Shown: positions 36,649 to 44,000 of the stretch, piece after piece
Position numbering within the stretch: the first letter of the stretch is position 1
Layout: every line of letters starts with the position of its first letter
NCBI GenBank assembly: GCA_013390605.1
Contig: JACAUB010000001.1
Span: 5,060,754 to 5,124,753 of the forward strand
From: Bacteroidota bacterium
GTDB lineage: Bacteria; Bacteroidota; Bacteroidia; Bacteroidales; Cfx3-03
DNA: 64,000 nucleotides
Direction of reading: 5' to 3'
Notes under the pieces: model-generated
Databases searched by the model: none
What the model was told of the DNA's origin: nothing
The model's input: only the letters and a program-made list of their open reading frames with translations
Program-made: the position numbers and the translations under genes

Positions 36649-37749
36649 TTAAGTATTAGATTCGAAAAGATAAAGATGATCATAGTGAATTATGGGTTGT
36701 TTTTTCTTTTTCCCTGCCAACTCGCCGGCTTTTTCAGAATCATAAAGTGTTTTTCCTAATCCAATCTCCTCTCCATGCTGATCAATAATCTTGATAATAT
36801 CCCCTTTTTTGAAAAATCCTTTAATGCCGGTTACTCCTATTAGCAAAAGACTGGATGCCTTATCCGAAAGGAGTGCTTCGCAGGCTCCCTCATTGATCAA
36901 CACTTCTCCTTTTGTGAAGCTGTCAGAATGTGCTAACCACTTTTTGATACTTGATGATTTTTTTTCATTAGGAACAAAATGAGTGTTTAATACAGATGAG
37001 GCTGAATCCAGCAAATCGATCAGGATATTGTCACTCTTGCCGTTGGCAATATGAACATGAATTCCCTGTTCTGCAATCTTACGGGCAATGGTCATTTTTG
37101 TAATCATCCCACCTCTTCCAAATTCTGATTTAGAGGTTTGGATATAATCAGACAAGTCGGAAGTGTCAGGTTGTACTACTCTAATTACTTTTGCATCCGG
37201 GTTGTCCGGATGGTCTGTAAAGATGCCATCAATATTACTTAGAATGATCAGTGCCTCGAGATCCATCATTGTTGTAATGAGTCCTGAAAGTTCATCGTTG
37301 TCTGTAAACATGAGTTCTGTTACAGAAATTGTGTCATTTTCATTAATGACAGGTAAAACATTATTCTCTAGCAATGTGTTCAGACAGTTCTTCATATTCA
37401 GATAATGCCTTCTGTCTCTGAAATTATCTTTTGTCGTGAGTACCTGTGCACAAATAATTCCATATTCGCTAAACAGATCATAATAACGATTGATTAAACG
37501 TACTTGTCCAACTGCAGACCATAGTTGACGTGAAGAGACCGTGTCAAGTTTATTCTTAGGGTGTACTTCGCTACGGCCGGCAGCAACAGCACCTGAAGAG
37601 ATCAGGATAATTTCAATGCCTTCTTTTTTCAAGCGAGCTATTTGGTCGGCTAGTTGAGCCATTCGTGCAATGTCAAGGGTCCCATCGGCTCGTGTAAGCA
37701 CATTGCTTCCTACTTTTACTGCAATTCGTTTGTATCTGCTATTCATCAT
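36649..37749 (-). CDS. proB: Glutamate 5-kinase with C-terminal PUA domain (366 aa)
   Basis: The first committed step of proline synthesis: ATP-dependent phosphorylation of glutamate. The amino-acid kinase domain (about residues 1-250) shows RIAVKVGSNVLT, LISSGAVAAGR, NENDTIS, DNDELSG and GRGGMITKM. A C-terminal PUA domain (about 275-355, KGEVLINEGAC) completes the usual architecture. The start is preceded within 11 bp by a U-tract of a strong hairpin and, further up, by a 40-codon ORF; together these look like an attenuator. In this family proline inhibits the enzyme directly, so transcription control would be a second layer. Confidence 0.96.
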   Translation of the reverse strand: MMNSRYKRIAVKVGSNVLTRADGTLDIARMAQLADQIARLKKEGIEIILISSGAVAAGRSEVHPKNKLDTVSSRQLWSAVGQVRLINRYYDLFSEYGIICAQVLTTKDNFRDRRHYLNMKNCLNTLLENNVLPVINENDTISVTELMFTDNDELSGLITTMMDLEALIILSNIDGIFTDHPDNPDAKVIRVVQPDTSDLSDYIQTSKSEFGRGGMITKMTIARKIAEQGIHVHIANGKSDNILIDLLDSASSVLNTHFVPNEKKSSSIKKWLAHSDSFTKGEVLINEGACEALLSDKASSLLLIGVTGIKGFFKKGDIIKIIDQHGEEIGLGKTLYDSEKAGELAGKKKKQPIIHYDHLYLFESNT

Positions 37750-37759
37750 TAATTGGTAT

Positions 37760-37789
37760 AAAAAAAATCCGAAGATTGCTCTCCGGATT
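37760..37789 (-). terminator. Leader terminator (attenuator) directly upstream of proB
   Basis: In minus-strand RNA, AATCCGGAG (plus 37781-37789) pairs with CTTCGGATT (plus 37766-37774) around a 6-nt loop, with one G-U pair, and the stem runs straight into a tract of U residues ending 11 nt before the proB ATG. Its 5' arm is also perfectly complementary over 9 nt to plus 37858-37866, so an alternative antiterminator can form. Confidence 0.7.
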
Positions 37790-37836
37790 CAGATTATTTC
37801 ATTGTTAAACAAAGTAGTTTTAAGAAAACAGTAAAG

Positions 37837-37959
37837 CTAATCTGTATTGACAATCATATCCGGAGAAAAAAAACATAAAACAAGCGGTCGGCCTGTATAA
37901 GCTGATAGAGCCTGAGGTCGTGTAACTGCGTGTAGTAAATATGTTTTATTTTTGATCAT
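37837..37959 (-). CDS. Candidate proBA leader peptide (40 codons)
   Basis: A short ORF starts at ATG 37959, about 23 nt after the transcription start predicted from the TATCTTTG box at 37989-37996, and stops at 37837, about 88 nt before proB. It contains three Pro codons, two of them after Arg (RPQ, RPL) and one (SPD) inside the sequence TCTCCGGAT that can pair with the terminator 5' arm. The layout matches a ribosome-mediated attenuator in which stalling leaves TCTCCGGAT free to form the antiterminator. The longer in-frame ORF that begins at 38103 starts upstream of the promoter and is unlikely. The Pro content is modest, so the control amino acid is uncertain. Confidence 0.45.
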   Translation of the reverse strand: MIKNKTYLLHAVTRPQALSAYTGRPLVLCFFSPDMIVNTD

Positions 37960-37988
37960 CAGATTGATTCGATTTGCTTTTGATAAAG

Positions 37989-37996
37989 CAAAGATA
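37989..37996 (-). promoter_or_regulatory. -7 promoter box for the proBA leader
   Basis: Minus-strand TATCTTTG (plus CAAAGATA) is an exact TAnnTTTG match. It places the transcript start near 37982, 23 nt before the leader ORF and about 233 nt before proB. No clear TTG lies 17-23 bp upstream. Confidence 0.5.
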
Positions 37997-38242
37997 ACAA
38001 AAGTGATTTTAAACATATTGAAAATTAGCAAAATGAATAATAAATAACACAATTGGGTGATATTATTATAATTTTTAACATGAATATATTCTGAAAATAG
38101 CACTTAATATTGATACGAAAACAGGCTTTTATGCTACTAATTCATTTTGAAATCATATTTATATCTTTGCTTTAATGTAGACGCTTTTATTTTTAGCAAT
38201 TTGGGTATCTAAAGCAAGTCACAGCTCTATACCACAAAATAA

Positions 38243-38508
38243 ATAACCTGTATAAAATTAGGAAGCGATAAATCAAAATAAGAAATAACACCTTTTATTC
38301 TCCAAATAATCATTGATAATGGAGGTATAATGATGCTTCAATCCCCAAAGTATTCTATTTGCTTACTCCATGATTTCACCATGCCTCCCATTATTTGCAG
38401 GAGTCATGGCGGAAGGATGCCGGATCCACGCCGGACTCACACCGGACCCAATGGTAGTTATATATCTGATATAGAATTGTATAACCTGTGTTAAAATAGG
38501 GAAATCGA
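38243..38508. repeat. Structured intergenic region: dispersed direct repeat, hairpin and 11-bp tandem repeat
   Basis: ATAACCTGTATAAAATTAGG at 38243 recurs as ATAACCTGTGTTAAAATAGG at 38481. Between them are a hairpin, CCATGCCTCC / GGAGTCATGG (38379-38409, one mismatch), and three tandem 11-mers sharing CCGGA (38417-38427, 38428-38438, 38439-38449). The 11-mer block is strikingly GC-rich in this AT-rich gap. I support no protein here; the 98-aa reverse ORF at 38391-38687 spans the repeats and looks spurious. A non-coding RNA or a degraded mobile element are both possible. Confidence 0.4.
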
Positions 38509-38607
38509 GGAAGGAGAGATTGTAATCTTTTGATTATTAATATAATATTGTTTGAAGTAATGTGACTTATATAAAAAACGGAAGCTTTAATAATTAAACG
38601 TTTTTTG

Positions 38608-38640
38608 TTGTAAGCAACGGCTTTAACTTTTTTATCTTTG
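38608..38640 (+). promoter_or_regulatory. Promoter of the DNA alkylation repair gene
   Basis: TTG (38608-38610), 22-bp spacer, TATCTTTG (38633-38640). Transcription would start near 38646, about 29 nt before the ATG at 38675. Confidence 0.6.
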
Positions 38641-38674
38641 ATCATAAATGCAAACTTTTTAATACGCTGAGTCA

Positions 38675-39397
38675 ATGGATGCATCATTATTATTTAGCGA
38701 GATCAGAGATTTTTGTCTATCTAATGCGAATGTGGAGGTCGCTAAGAGCTCTCAACGTTTCTTCAAAGAACACTACGATGGATATGGACTTACAGCTCCG
38801 CAAGTTCATCAAAAAGTAAAAGAGCTGTTACATAAAAAGGAGCTAAATCAATCCATTATTTTATCAGCAATGCCAATGTTTTTGGAGAATGGAAAATACG
38901 AGGAGATCTCTTTAGGTCTTTTACTCTTAAATGGCTTCTCAAAACAATTTACAAGAGAGACATTTAACGAAATCAGTACATACTTTTCGAAAAGCATCGA
39001 TAATTGGGCACATGCTGATATTCTTGGAATGTTCATCTTGCCTAAATTTCTCCTTCAAAACATTGTTGAATTAAATGATTTTGATACGTGGATCTCTTCT
39101 CCTTACAAATTCCAGCGGCGATGTATTCCGGTTACTTTTATTAAACCTGTTAAAGTAAAAAAAGAAGTATCTACTTATATCGATTTTGTCAAAACCTTAA
39201 TGGATGATAAAGAAAGAGAGGTGCATCAAGGGATGGGATGGTTTTTGCGAGAAGCCTGGAAGATTGAACATAAAGAGGTAGAAACTTTTTTATTTGATCG
39301 AAAGGAGACTGCTCCCAGGTTGATCGTTCAATATGCTTGTGAGAAAATGACGGCAGAAGAGAAAAAGCGTTTTAAAAGAACTGATCAAAAAAGGTAA
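38675..39397 (+). CDS. DNA alkylation repair protein, AlkD-like HEAT-repeat glycosylase (240 aa)
   Basis: A cytosolic all-helical protein of the AlkC/AlkD DNA alkylation repair family, which removes N3- and N7-alkylated purines. Family features are KSIDNWAHADILG (the conserved W-D region near residue 107), FQRRCIPVTFIKP (near residue 148), VHQGMGWFLREAWK (near residue 188) and RLIVQYACEKM at the end. Length (about 230-240 aa) is typical. It has its own promoter and no related neighbours. Confidence 0.85.
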   Translation: MDASLLFSEIRDFCLSNANVEVAKSSQRFFKEHYDGYGLTAPQVHQKVKELLHKKELNQSIILSAMPMFLENGKYEEISLGLLLLNGFSKQFTRETFNEISTYFSKSIDNWAHADILGMFILPKFLLQNIVELNDFDTWISSPYKFQRRCIPVTFIKPVKVKKEVSTYIDFVKTLMDDKEREVHQGMGWFLREAWKIEHKEVETFLFDRKETAPRLIVQYACEKMTAEEKKRFKRTDQKR

Positions 39398-39503
39398 ATT
39401 CACTTTTTGATGATGCTAAAATCATAAGAAAACTGCAAATCATGGGATCAAGATAAGGTTAAAGGTTTATGTTTCTATTATCGAAGCATTATTTTTTCAA
39501 AAG

Positions 39504-39743
39504 ATGAAGGATATTGTTAATCACCTTATTCCATTCATATTGCCAATAACGGTACTGGTATTAGTCCCTCAATGGATTGAACCCAATATAGTAGTAAGTT
39601 CTATTCCCGTCTTATTATTAGGTAGTGCTTTTATTGGTTTGGAACATCTTGTTATGTTATTGACGTTATTATCTTTTATAAGAATTGGGAAAGGTATATT
39701 AGCTCTCTGGATTCCTGCAAAAGAATTCATCGAAATAAGATAG
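39504..39743 (+). pseudogene. N-terminal remnant of an isoprenylcysteine methyltransferase-like membrane protein (79 aa)
   Basis: The product has two hydrophobic segments and ends at FIRIGKGILALWIPAKEFIEIR. In the ICMT-like methyltransferase family the corresponding stretch (LFxRxGKGTLAPWxPTxKLV) is followed by the conserved GPYRYVRNPM block and the catalytic half. Here a stop codon comes exactly there, and I find no GPYRYVRNP-type sequence in any frame of the following 270 bp. It is therefore probably a truncated gene, or less likely a small functional membrane protein. The family assignment is from memory of the motif. Confidence 0.5.
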
Positions 39744-39758
39744 GAAATTAAAAAACCA

Positions 39759-39788
39759 TTGTGTAACAAAAAAGTTTTTCTATCTTTG
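39759..39788 (+). promoter_or_regulatory. Consensus promoter about 230 bp upstream of the GH42 gene
   Basis: TTG (39759-39761), 19-bp spacer, TATCTTTG (39781-39788). Transcription would start near 39795. Two tiny overlapping ORFs follow directly (39809-39865, 18 codons; 39816-39875, 19 codons). It may drive GH42 with a long leader, or a short separate transcript. Confidence 0.5.
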
Positions 39789-39924
39789 GGATAACTAATT
39801 GTTCTCTCATGTCTTATGGATTTTTTTTTACCCTTTTGGATAACAGTAAGTTTTACACTTATTGAATGGTTTTAAAAAGTTTTCTAATCAGAACATTCGG
39901 TTTAAAAATCATATTAAACCAGAT

Positions 39925-40017
39925 GAGCATGTTCGTTTGGCATGATTCAAAGAATCAAACACTGATGTAAATTTAACAAGTAAATTCTAATAGCCTTTTA
40001 CTAAAAATTAGTTACTG
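39925..40017 (+). repeat. Copy B of the repeated promoter/leader block (upstream of GH42)
   Basis: GAGCATGTTC at 39925-39934 is identical to copy A. AAACACTGATGTAAATTTAA at 39957-39976 matches copy C at 19 of 20 positions. The core ends at 39987, exactly 30 bp before the GH42 ATG, as for copy A and its gene. Compared with A and C, about 13 bp are inserted between the two blocks. Confidence 0.55.
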
Positions 40018-42096
40018 ATGAAAACAACATTACTCTTACTCTTCTTTATCGCATTAACAATGGTCGTTACCAGTCAGAATCCCAAACGATTCAATGATGC
40101 ACAGTTAATCTCCACCGGTGTTTACTATTATCCCGAACATTGGGATCCATCGCAGTGGGAACGCGATATCAAAAACATAGCCGATATGGGTTTTGAATAT
40201 ACCCATTATGCTGAATTTGCCTGGGCACAGTTAGAACCTGAAGAAGGGAAGTATGATTTTGCATGGCTTGATAGAGCTGTCGAACTTGCTGCTAAATACA
40301 AGATTAAAGTTATCATGTGTACTTCAACCTGTACACCTCCCGTTTGGCTTGTACGTAAGCATCCTGATATACTTGAGAAAGAAGAGAATGGTACAAGTCT
40401 GGATCATGGATCACGTCAACATGCATCTTTCTCAAATAACTATTACAGACAATATGCCTTGAAGATGATTGCTGAGTTGGCAAAACATTATGGAAACAAT
40501 AAAACGATAATGGGTTGGCAAATCGATAACGAACCTCGTGCTTTCTATGATTTCGGTAATGATGCTCAACAACGTTTTCGCGATTGGTTAAAACAAAGAT
40601 ACAAGACCATAGATGCTTTAAATGCAGCCTGGGGTACCTCTTTCTGGAGTGAAGTATACAGCGACTTCTCACAAATTAATATTCCTTTACGTTCGCAATG
40701 GGGAATGAATTATAATCAGGTGTTAGATCATAACCGTTTTGTAGCCAACGAAACTGCAACGTTTCTTGATGATCAGGCTAAGGTGGTTCGTAAATATGTT
40801 TCACCTGAACAATGGATTACTTCTAACTATATTCCAAATATCACCGAGGGCTATATTGGTGCCAGTCATGAACTCGATTTTGTTACCTACACTAAATATA
40901 TGGTCTTTGGCCAGTATAAAGGGGTGGGGAAAAAAGGATATCGTATGGGAAATCCTGAAAACATCTCTATTCCTAACGATTTCTTCCGACCATTAACTTC
41001 GGGTGTCTATGGGGTGATGGAACTTCAGCCTGGCCAGGTTAACTGGGGCTCTATTGATGCTCAGCCTGCCCCTGGTGCCGTACGTATGTGGTTGTGGCAT
41101 GTCTTTGCAGGTGGAAGTAAATTGGCTTGTACCTATCGTTTCCGTTCTCCATTGACGGGTTATGAGCAATATCATTATGGCATCATGAGTTATGATGGAG
41201 TTACTCCAACACCGGGCGGACTAGAATTTCAGCAGTTTATGAAAGAGATTACGCTACTTCGTAAACAATATGACCCTTCTGCAAAGGTTCCTTCAGATCT
41301 TGCCAGGAGAAAAACTGCTATCCTTTATAATTATGAAAATGTATGGGGAATGGAACAAAACAAGCAGACCACTGAGTGGAGTTCTTTAGGCCATATCAAC
41401 AAATATTATCTTCCATTGAAATCTTTCGGTGCAGGGGTCGATTTCATTAAAGATTCAATGGACTTCTCAAAATATCCTGTTCTGATTGCTCCAGCTTATC
41501 AGCAAATAGACAAAGCCTTAATTGAAAAGCTTACCAACTATGTTAAGAATGGTGGTAATTTGGTAATGACTTGTCGTTCCGGGCATAAAGATCGCGAGAT
41601 GCATCTTTGGGAATCTAAATTTGCAGAACCTATTTATGATTTAATCGGCTCTGAAATAGAATTCTACGATTTGCTAATGCCTCATGCACCCGATACCATT
41701 AAAATGGATAACAACAAATATGGTTGGACAAGTTGGGGTGAAATTCTGAAACCTAAAGCAGGTACTGAAACATGGGCAACCTATCAGGGTGATTTCTACG
41801 CCGGTAAACCTGCCGTAATATTTCATAAATTGGGTAAGGGAACTGTTACTTATGTAGGCGTAGATAGCAAAAATGGTGATATGGAACTCGCGGTTCTTAA
41901 AAAGTTATATAAGAAACTAGCTATTCCAGTGATGAATTATCCAACCGGAGTGATGGTTGAATACAGAGATGGCTTTGGGATTGCTGTAAATTATTCAGAT
42001 AAGAATTACGATATGCCATTACCTGCAAATAGCGAAGTATTGATTGGTAAAAAGGTTATCAAGCCTGCTGATGTATTGGTTTGGAAAATAAAATAA
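40018..42096 (+). CDS. Glycoside hydrolase family 42 beta-galactosidase (692 aa)
   Basis: An exported beta-galactosidase. After a signal peptide (about 1-19) comes the family opening GVYYYPEHWDPSQW, then a TIM barrel with the acid/base Glu in WQIDNEPRAF near residue 166 and the nucleophile Glu in VMELQPGQVNW near residue 337. The trimerisation domain (ILYNYENVWGMEQN, NYVKNGGNLVMTCRSG) and a C-terminal beta domain follow. Most GH42 enzymes are cytosolic, so a signal peptide is less usual but known in Bacteroidota. Substrates are short beta-galacto-oligosaccharides, e.g. from galactan. It is transcribed alone. Confidence 0.92.
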   Translation: MKTTLLLLFFIALTMVVTSQNPKRFNDAQLISTGVYYYPEHWDPSQWERDIKNIADMGFEYTHYAEFAWAQLEPEEGKYDFAWLDRAVELAAKYKIKVIMCTSTCTPPVWLVRKHPDILEKEENGTSLDHGSRQHASFSNNYYRQYALKMIAELAKHYGNNKTIMGWQIDNEPRAFYDFGNDAQQRFRDWLKQRYKTIDALNAAWGTSFWSEVYSDFSQINIPLRSQWGMNYNQVLDHNRFVANETATFLDDQAKVVRKYVSPEQWITSNYIPNITEGYIGASHELDFVTYTKYMVFGQYKGVGKKGYRMGNPENISIPNDFFRPLTSGVYGVMELQPGQVNWGSIDAQPAPGAVRMWLWHVFAGGSKLACTYRFRSPLTGYEQYHYGIMSYDGVTPTPGGLEFQQFMKEITLLRKQYDPSAKVPSDLARRKTAILYNYENVWGMEQNKQTTEWSSLGHINKYYLPLKSFGAGVDFIKDSMDFSKYPVLIAPAYQQIDKALIEKLTNYVKNGGNLVMTCRSGHKDREMHLWESKFAEPIYDLIGSEIEFYDLLMPHAPDTIKMDNNKYGWTSWGEILKPKAGTETWATYQGDFYAGKPAVIFHKLGKGTVTYVGVDSKNGDMELAVLKKLYKKLAIPVMNYPTGVMVEYRDGFGIAVNYSDKNYDMPLPANSEVLIGKKVIKPADVLVWKIK

Positions 42097-42261
42097 AATT
42101 AATCGGGATGGTTTAAACCAAAATCCGGGTTAAATCAGAGGCCACTGAAAAAGTATATCTTTAATTAAGAACACTTAAGGAGGGTTCGTTATAAGTAAAA
42201 TAGACGCTCGAGAATCGCATATACGAAAACGTTCTCCACAGGTGTCCGAATAGATAAAAAG

Positions 42262-42299
42262 AAAAGAGGCTGATCATGACTTATGATACAGCCTCTTTT
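42262..42299. terminator. Bidirectional terminator between GH42 and the CGS-like gene
   Basis: A perfect 11-bp stem (AAAAGAGGCTG at 42262-42272, CAGCCTCTTTT at 42289-42299) with a 16-nt loop. It lies between convergent genes and shares its stem sequence with 58889-58928. Confidence 0.75.
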
Positions 42300-42344
42300 A
42301 ATTTTAAAGGACTTTTCCTGTGGCCTCTTAAATCATCCCGTTTT

Positions 42345-43838
42345 TTATAATTCCTCAAATACCTTTATAATCTCCTCAATCGGTTCTGTCCCAACCGATA
42401 CTCTTAATAGCTCAGCCTTCAGACCAATACTTTCAAGATACTGTCTTCCCTCTGTCGTTTGTAACAGGTCGAAATGTGCCAGATAGACATAAGGCATGGC
42501 CAACGTAAACTCTGTACCAAAGCTGGGCCCTTTGGGAAAACGAAGATGATCATAATAGTGATGTAATTTCTTATCAAAGATGATGGAGATTAGACCAGGA
42601 AGGGCAAGATCATTTTTTCTAACCTTTAGAAAGTTATCCAGATACTCAGGATTCAACGCAGAATAGATAGCCGTTATCTTTTTAGAATGTTTAAGATAGT
42701 CGAGTAGTGCATAGGTGTTTTCTGATATCTTTTCCACCCTCGATTTATAGTTGATTATTTTGAAAGCTAATCGTTGAATATCTTTGATATAAGGTTTTTC
42801 AACCAGCTGTCTGATTTCTGTATCACATTCAACAGCTATCTCACTTTTAGGATTCAAAATAATAGCACCCATCATTACGTCTCCATTGCCACAGGCAAAT
42901 TTAGTAAGACTTTCTGCAATGATATCTGCATATTCCAACACCTCCATATTGTATGGGGTGGCAATAGTGGCATCAATAATTAGTGGAACGTTGTATTTCT
43001 GTGTAATCTTACGTAAACGGGGTAGATCCAAACACTGAATCAATGGATTATTTGGAACCTCCGTAATCAATCCGGCGACATCAGCATGATTGATTGCAAG
43101 CCAACTCTCTAATTCGTCCAGATTGTTAGAGGTAATCTGGAAATATTTATCATTACTATATTTTTTAATAATTTCTATCGTGTCCAGATAGAGCCAACCC
43201 AATTGAATGAAGACGGTTTTCCCTTTTCTAATCTGAATTGTACGAATGGCTTCGAATGCAGTATATACTGCATTCATTCCTGTATTACAAAGAATCACAT
43301 CGTTAGAGGATGAAATTTCATAAGCCTCGGCCAACGTTTTTTTAATAACTTCCTCTGCTCCACCATCTATATTCCTCTCTTCGTCAAATGGCGCTGAAAG
43401 AATACCTTGATTTAATAAATAATTCTCACCTTTACGGGATGAGGGATTAAGCCCATTATTCTGTATAAAGCTCTTAATCTGACTCAGTATTTTTGTTTCC
43501 TTTTCTACCTGGATAAAATCGAATCCATTATCACTTATGATAGATAGATTCTGGTCTAATTGATTGTTTATCAATGAAACGGCATGAGGAGAAGAAACAG
43601 GAATCAGGTCGAATGCTGAGGATATCCCTTTTGTTTCCAAAATGGAGTGTTGTACTTTATGAATGAGTTTATTCATAAAGAACCGAGGATAGCCCGACTG
43701 TAATTTTTGCATTACATATGGGTTTTTACTCTCGTATCCAATAACATCAGCAATAGTGGGTAGGCTAACCGATACGGCATGTGGATTATCAATGGGTATT
43801 GACGTACCACATGGAATATGTTGGGGTATCTTTTTCAT
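42345..43838 (-). CDS. Fungal-type cystathionine gamma-synthase-like PLP enzyme (497 aa)
   Basis: A fold-type I PLP enzyme of Cys/Met metabolism. The C-terminal two thirds carry the core: CNTGMNAVYTAFEAIR, EVPNNPLIQCLDLPRL, IIDATIATPY and the PLP-Lys in AESLTKFACGNGD (near residue 313). The N-terminal 110-150 residues (HAVSVSLPTIADVIGYE, SGYPRFFMN) resemble the extension of fungal cystathionine gamma-synthases (STR2/MET-7 type), absent from usual bacterial MetB (about 380 aa). The start is set to the ATG at 43838 because the in-frame ATG at 43862 lies inside the -7 box at 43860-43867. It probably joins O-acylhomoserine and cysteine. Confidence 0.8.
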   Translation of the reverse strand: MKKIPQHIPCGTSIPIDNPHAVSVSLPTIADVIGYESKNPYVMQKLQSGYPRFFMNKLIHKVQHSILETKGISSAFDLIPVSSPHAVSLINNQLDQNLSIISDNGFDFIQVEKETKILSQIKSFIQNNGLNPSSRKGENYLLNQGILSAPFDEERNIDGGAEEVIKKTLAEAYEISSSNDVILCNTGMNAVYTAFEAIRTIQIRKGKTVFIQLGWLYLDTIEIIKKYSNDKYFQITSNNLDELESWLAINHADVAGLITEVPNNPLIQCLDLPRLRKITQKYNVPLIIDATIATPYNMEVLEYADIIAESLTKFACGNGDVMMGAIILNPKSEIAVECDTEIRQLVEKPYIKDIQRLAFKIINYKSRVEKISENTYALLDYLKHSKKITAIYSALNPEYLDNFLKVRKNDLALPGLISIIFDKKLHHYYDHLRFPKGPSFGTEFTLAMPYVYLAHFDLLQTTEGRQYLESIGLKAELLRVSVGTEPIEEIIKVFEEL

Positions 43839-43859
43839 TCTTGCAATAATTTGATATTG

Positions 43860-43867
43860 CAAAGTTA
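43860..43867 (-). promoter_or_regulatory. -7 promoter box of the CGS-like gene
   Basis: Minus-strand TAACTTTG fits TAnnTTTG. The transcript would start near 43854, 16 nt before the chosen ATG at 43838. No -33 TTG at the expected spacing. Confidence 0.5.
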
Positions 43868-43915
43868 CATCAACATCTCGAATTCGTGCCCTTATTTTTT
43901 ACACCGTACTAAACC

Positions 43916-43945
43916 CGTAAGGACAAGCTGAGACTTGTCCTTACG
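43916..43945. repeat. Perfect 12-bp inverted repeat between the GH2 and CGS-like genes
   Basis: CGTAAGGACAAG (43916-43927) and CTTGTCCTTACG (43934-43945) form a hairpin with a 6-nt loop. It lies 56 bp beyond the GH2 stop and upstream of the CGS promoter. No U-tract follows on the minus strand, so it could be a terminator without U-tract, an operator for the CGS-like gene, or a small repeat. Confidence 0.55.
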
Positions 43946-44000
43946 AATATAATCGTATCGGCAACTGTATAACTGTAAGAAGAGACCGTAGCCTGTCTTT

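Noticed and set aside
37960..38103. Upstream part of an 88-codon minus-strand ORF ending at 37837
   Set aside because: It starts upstream of the promoter box at 37989-37996, which overlaps it. Only the last 40 codons lie on the predicted transcript.
38391..38687. 98-aa minus-strand ORF
   Set aside because: It covers the hairpin and 11-bp tandem repeats, overlaps the alkylation repair start, and has low-complexity composition without a recognisable domain.
43839..44000. Possible SAM riboswitch upstream of the CGS-like gene
   Set aside because: The predicted transcript start is only about 16 nt before the ATG, leaving no room for an aptamer; the upstream hairpin is outside the transcript.
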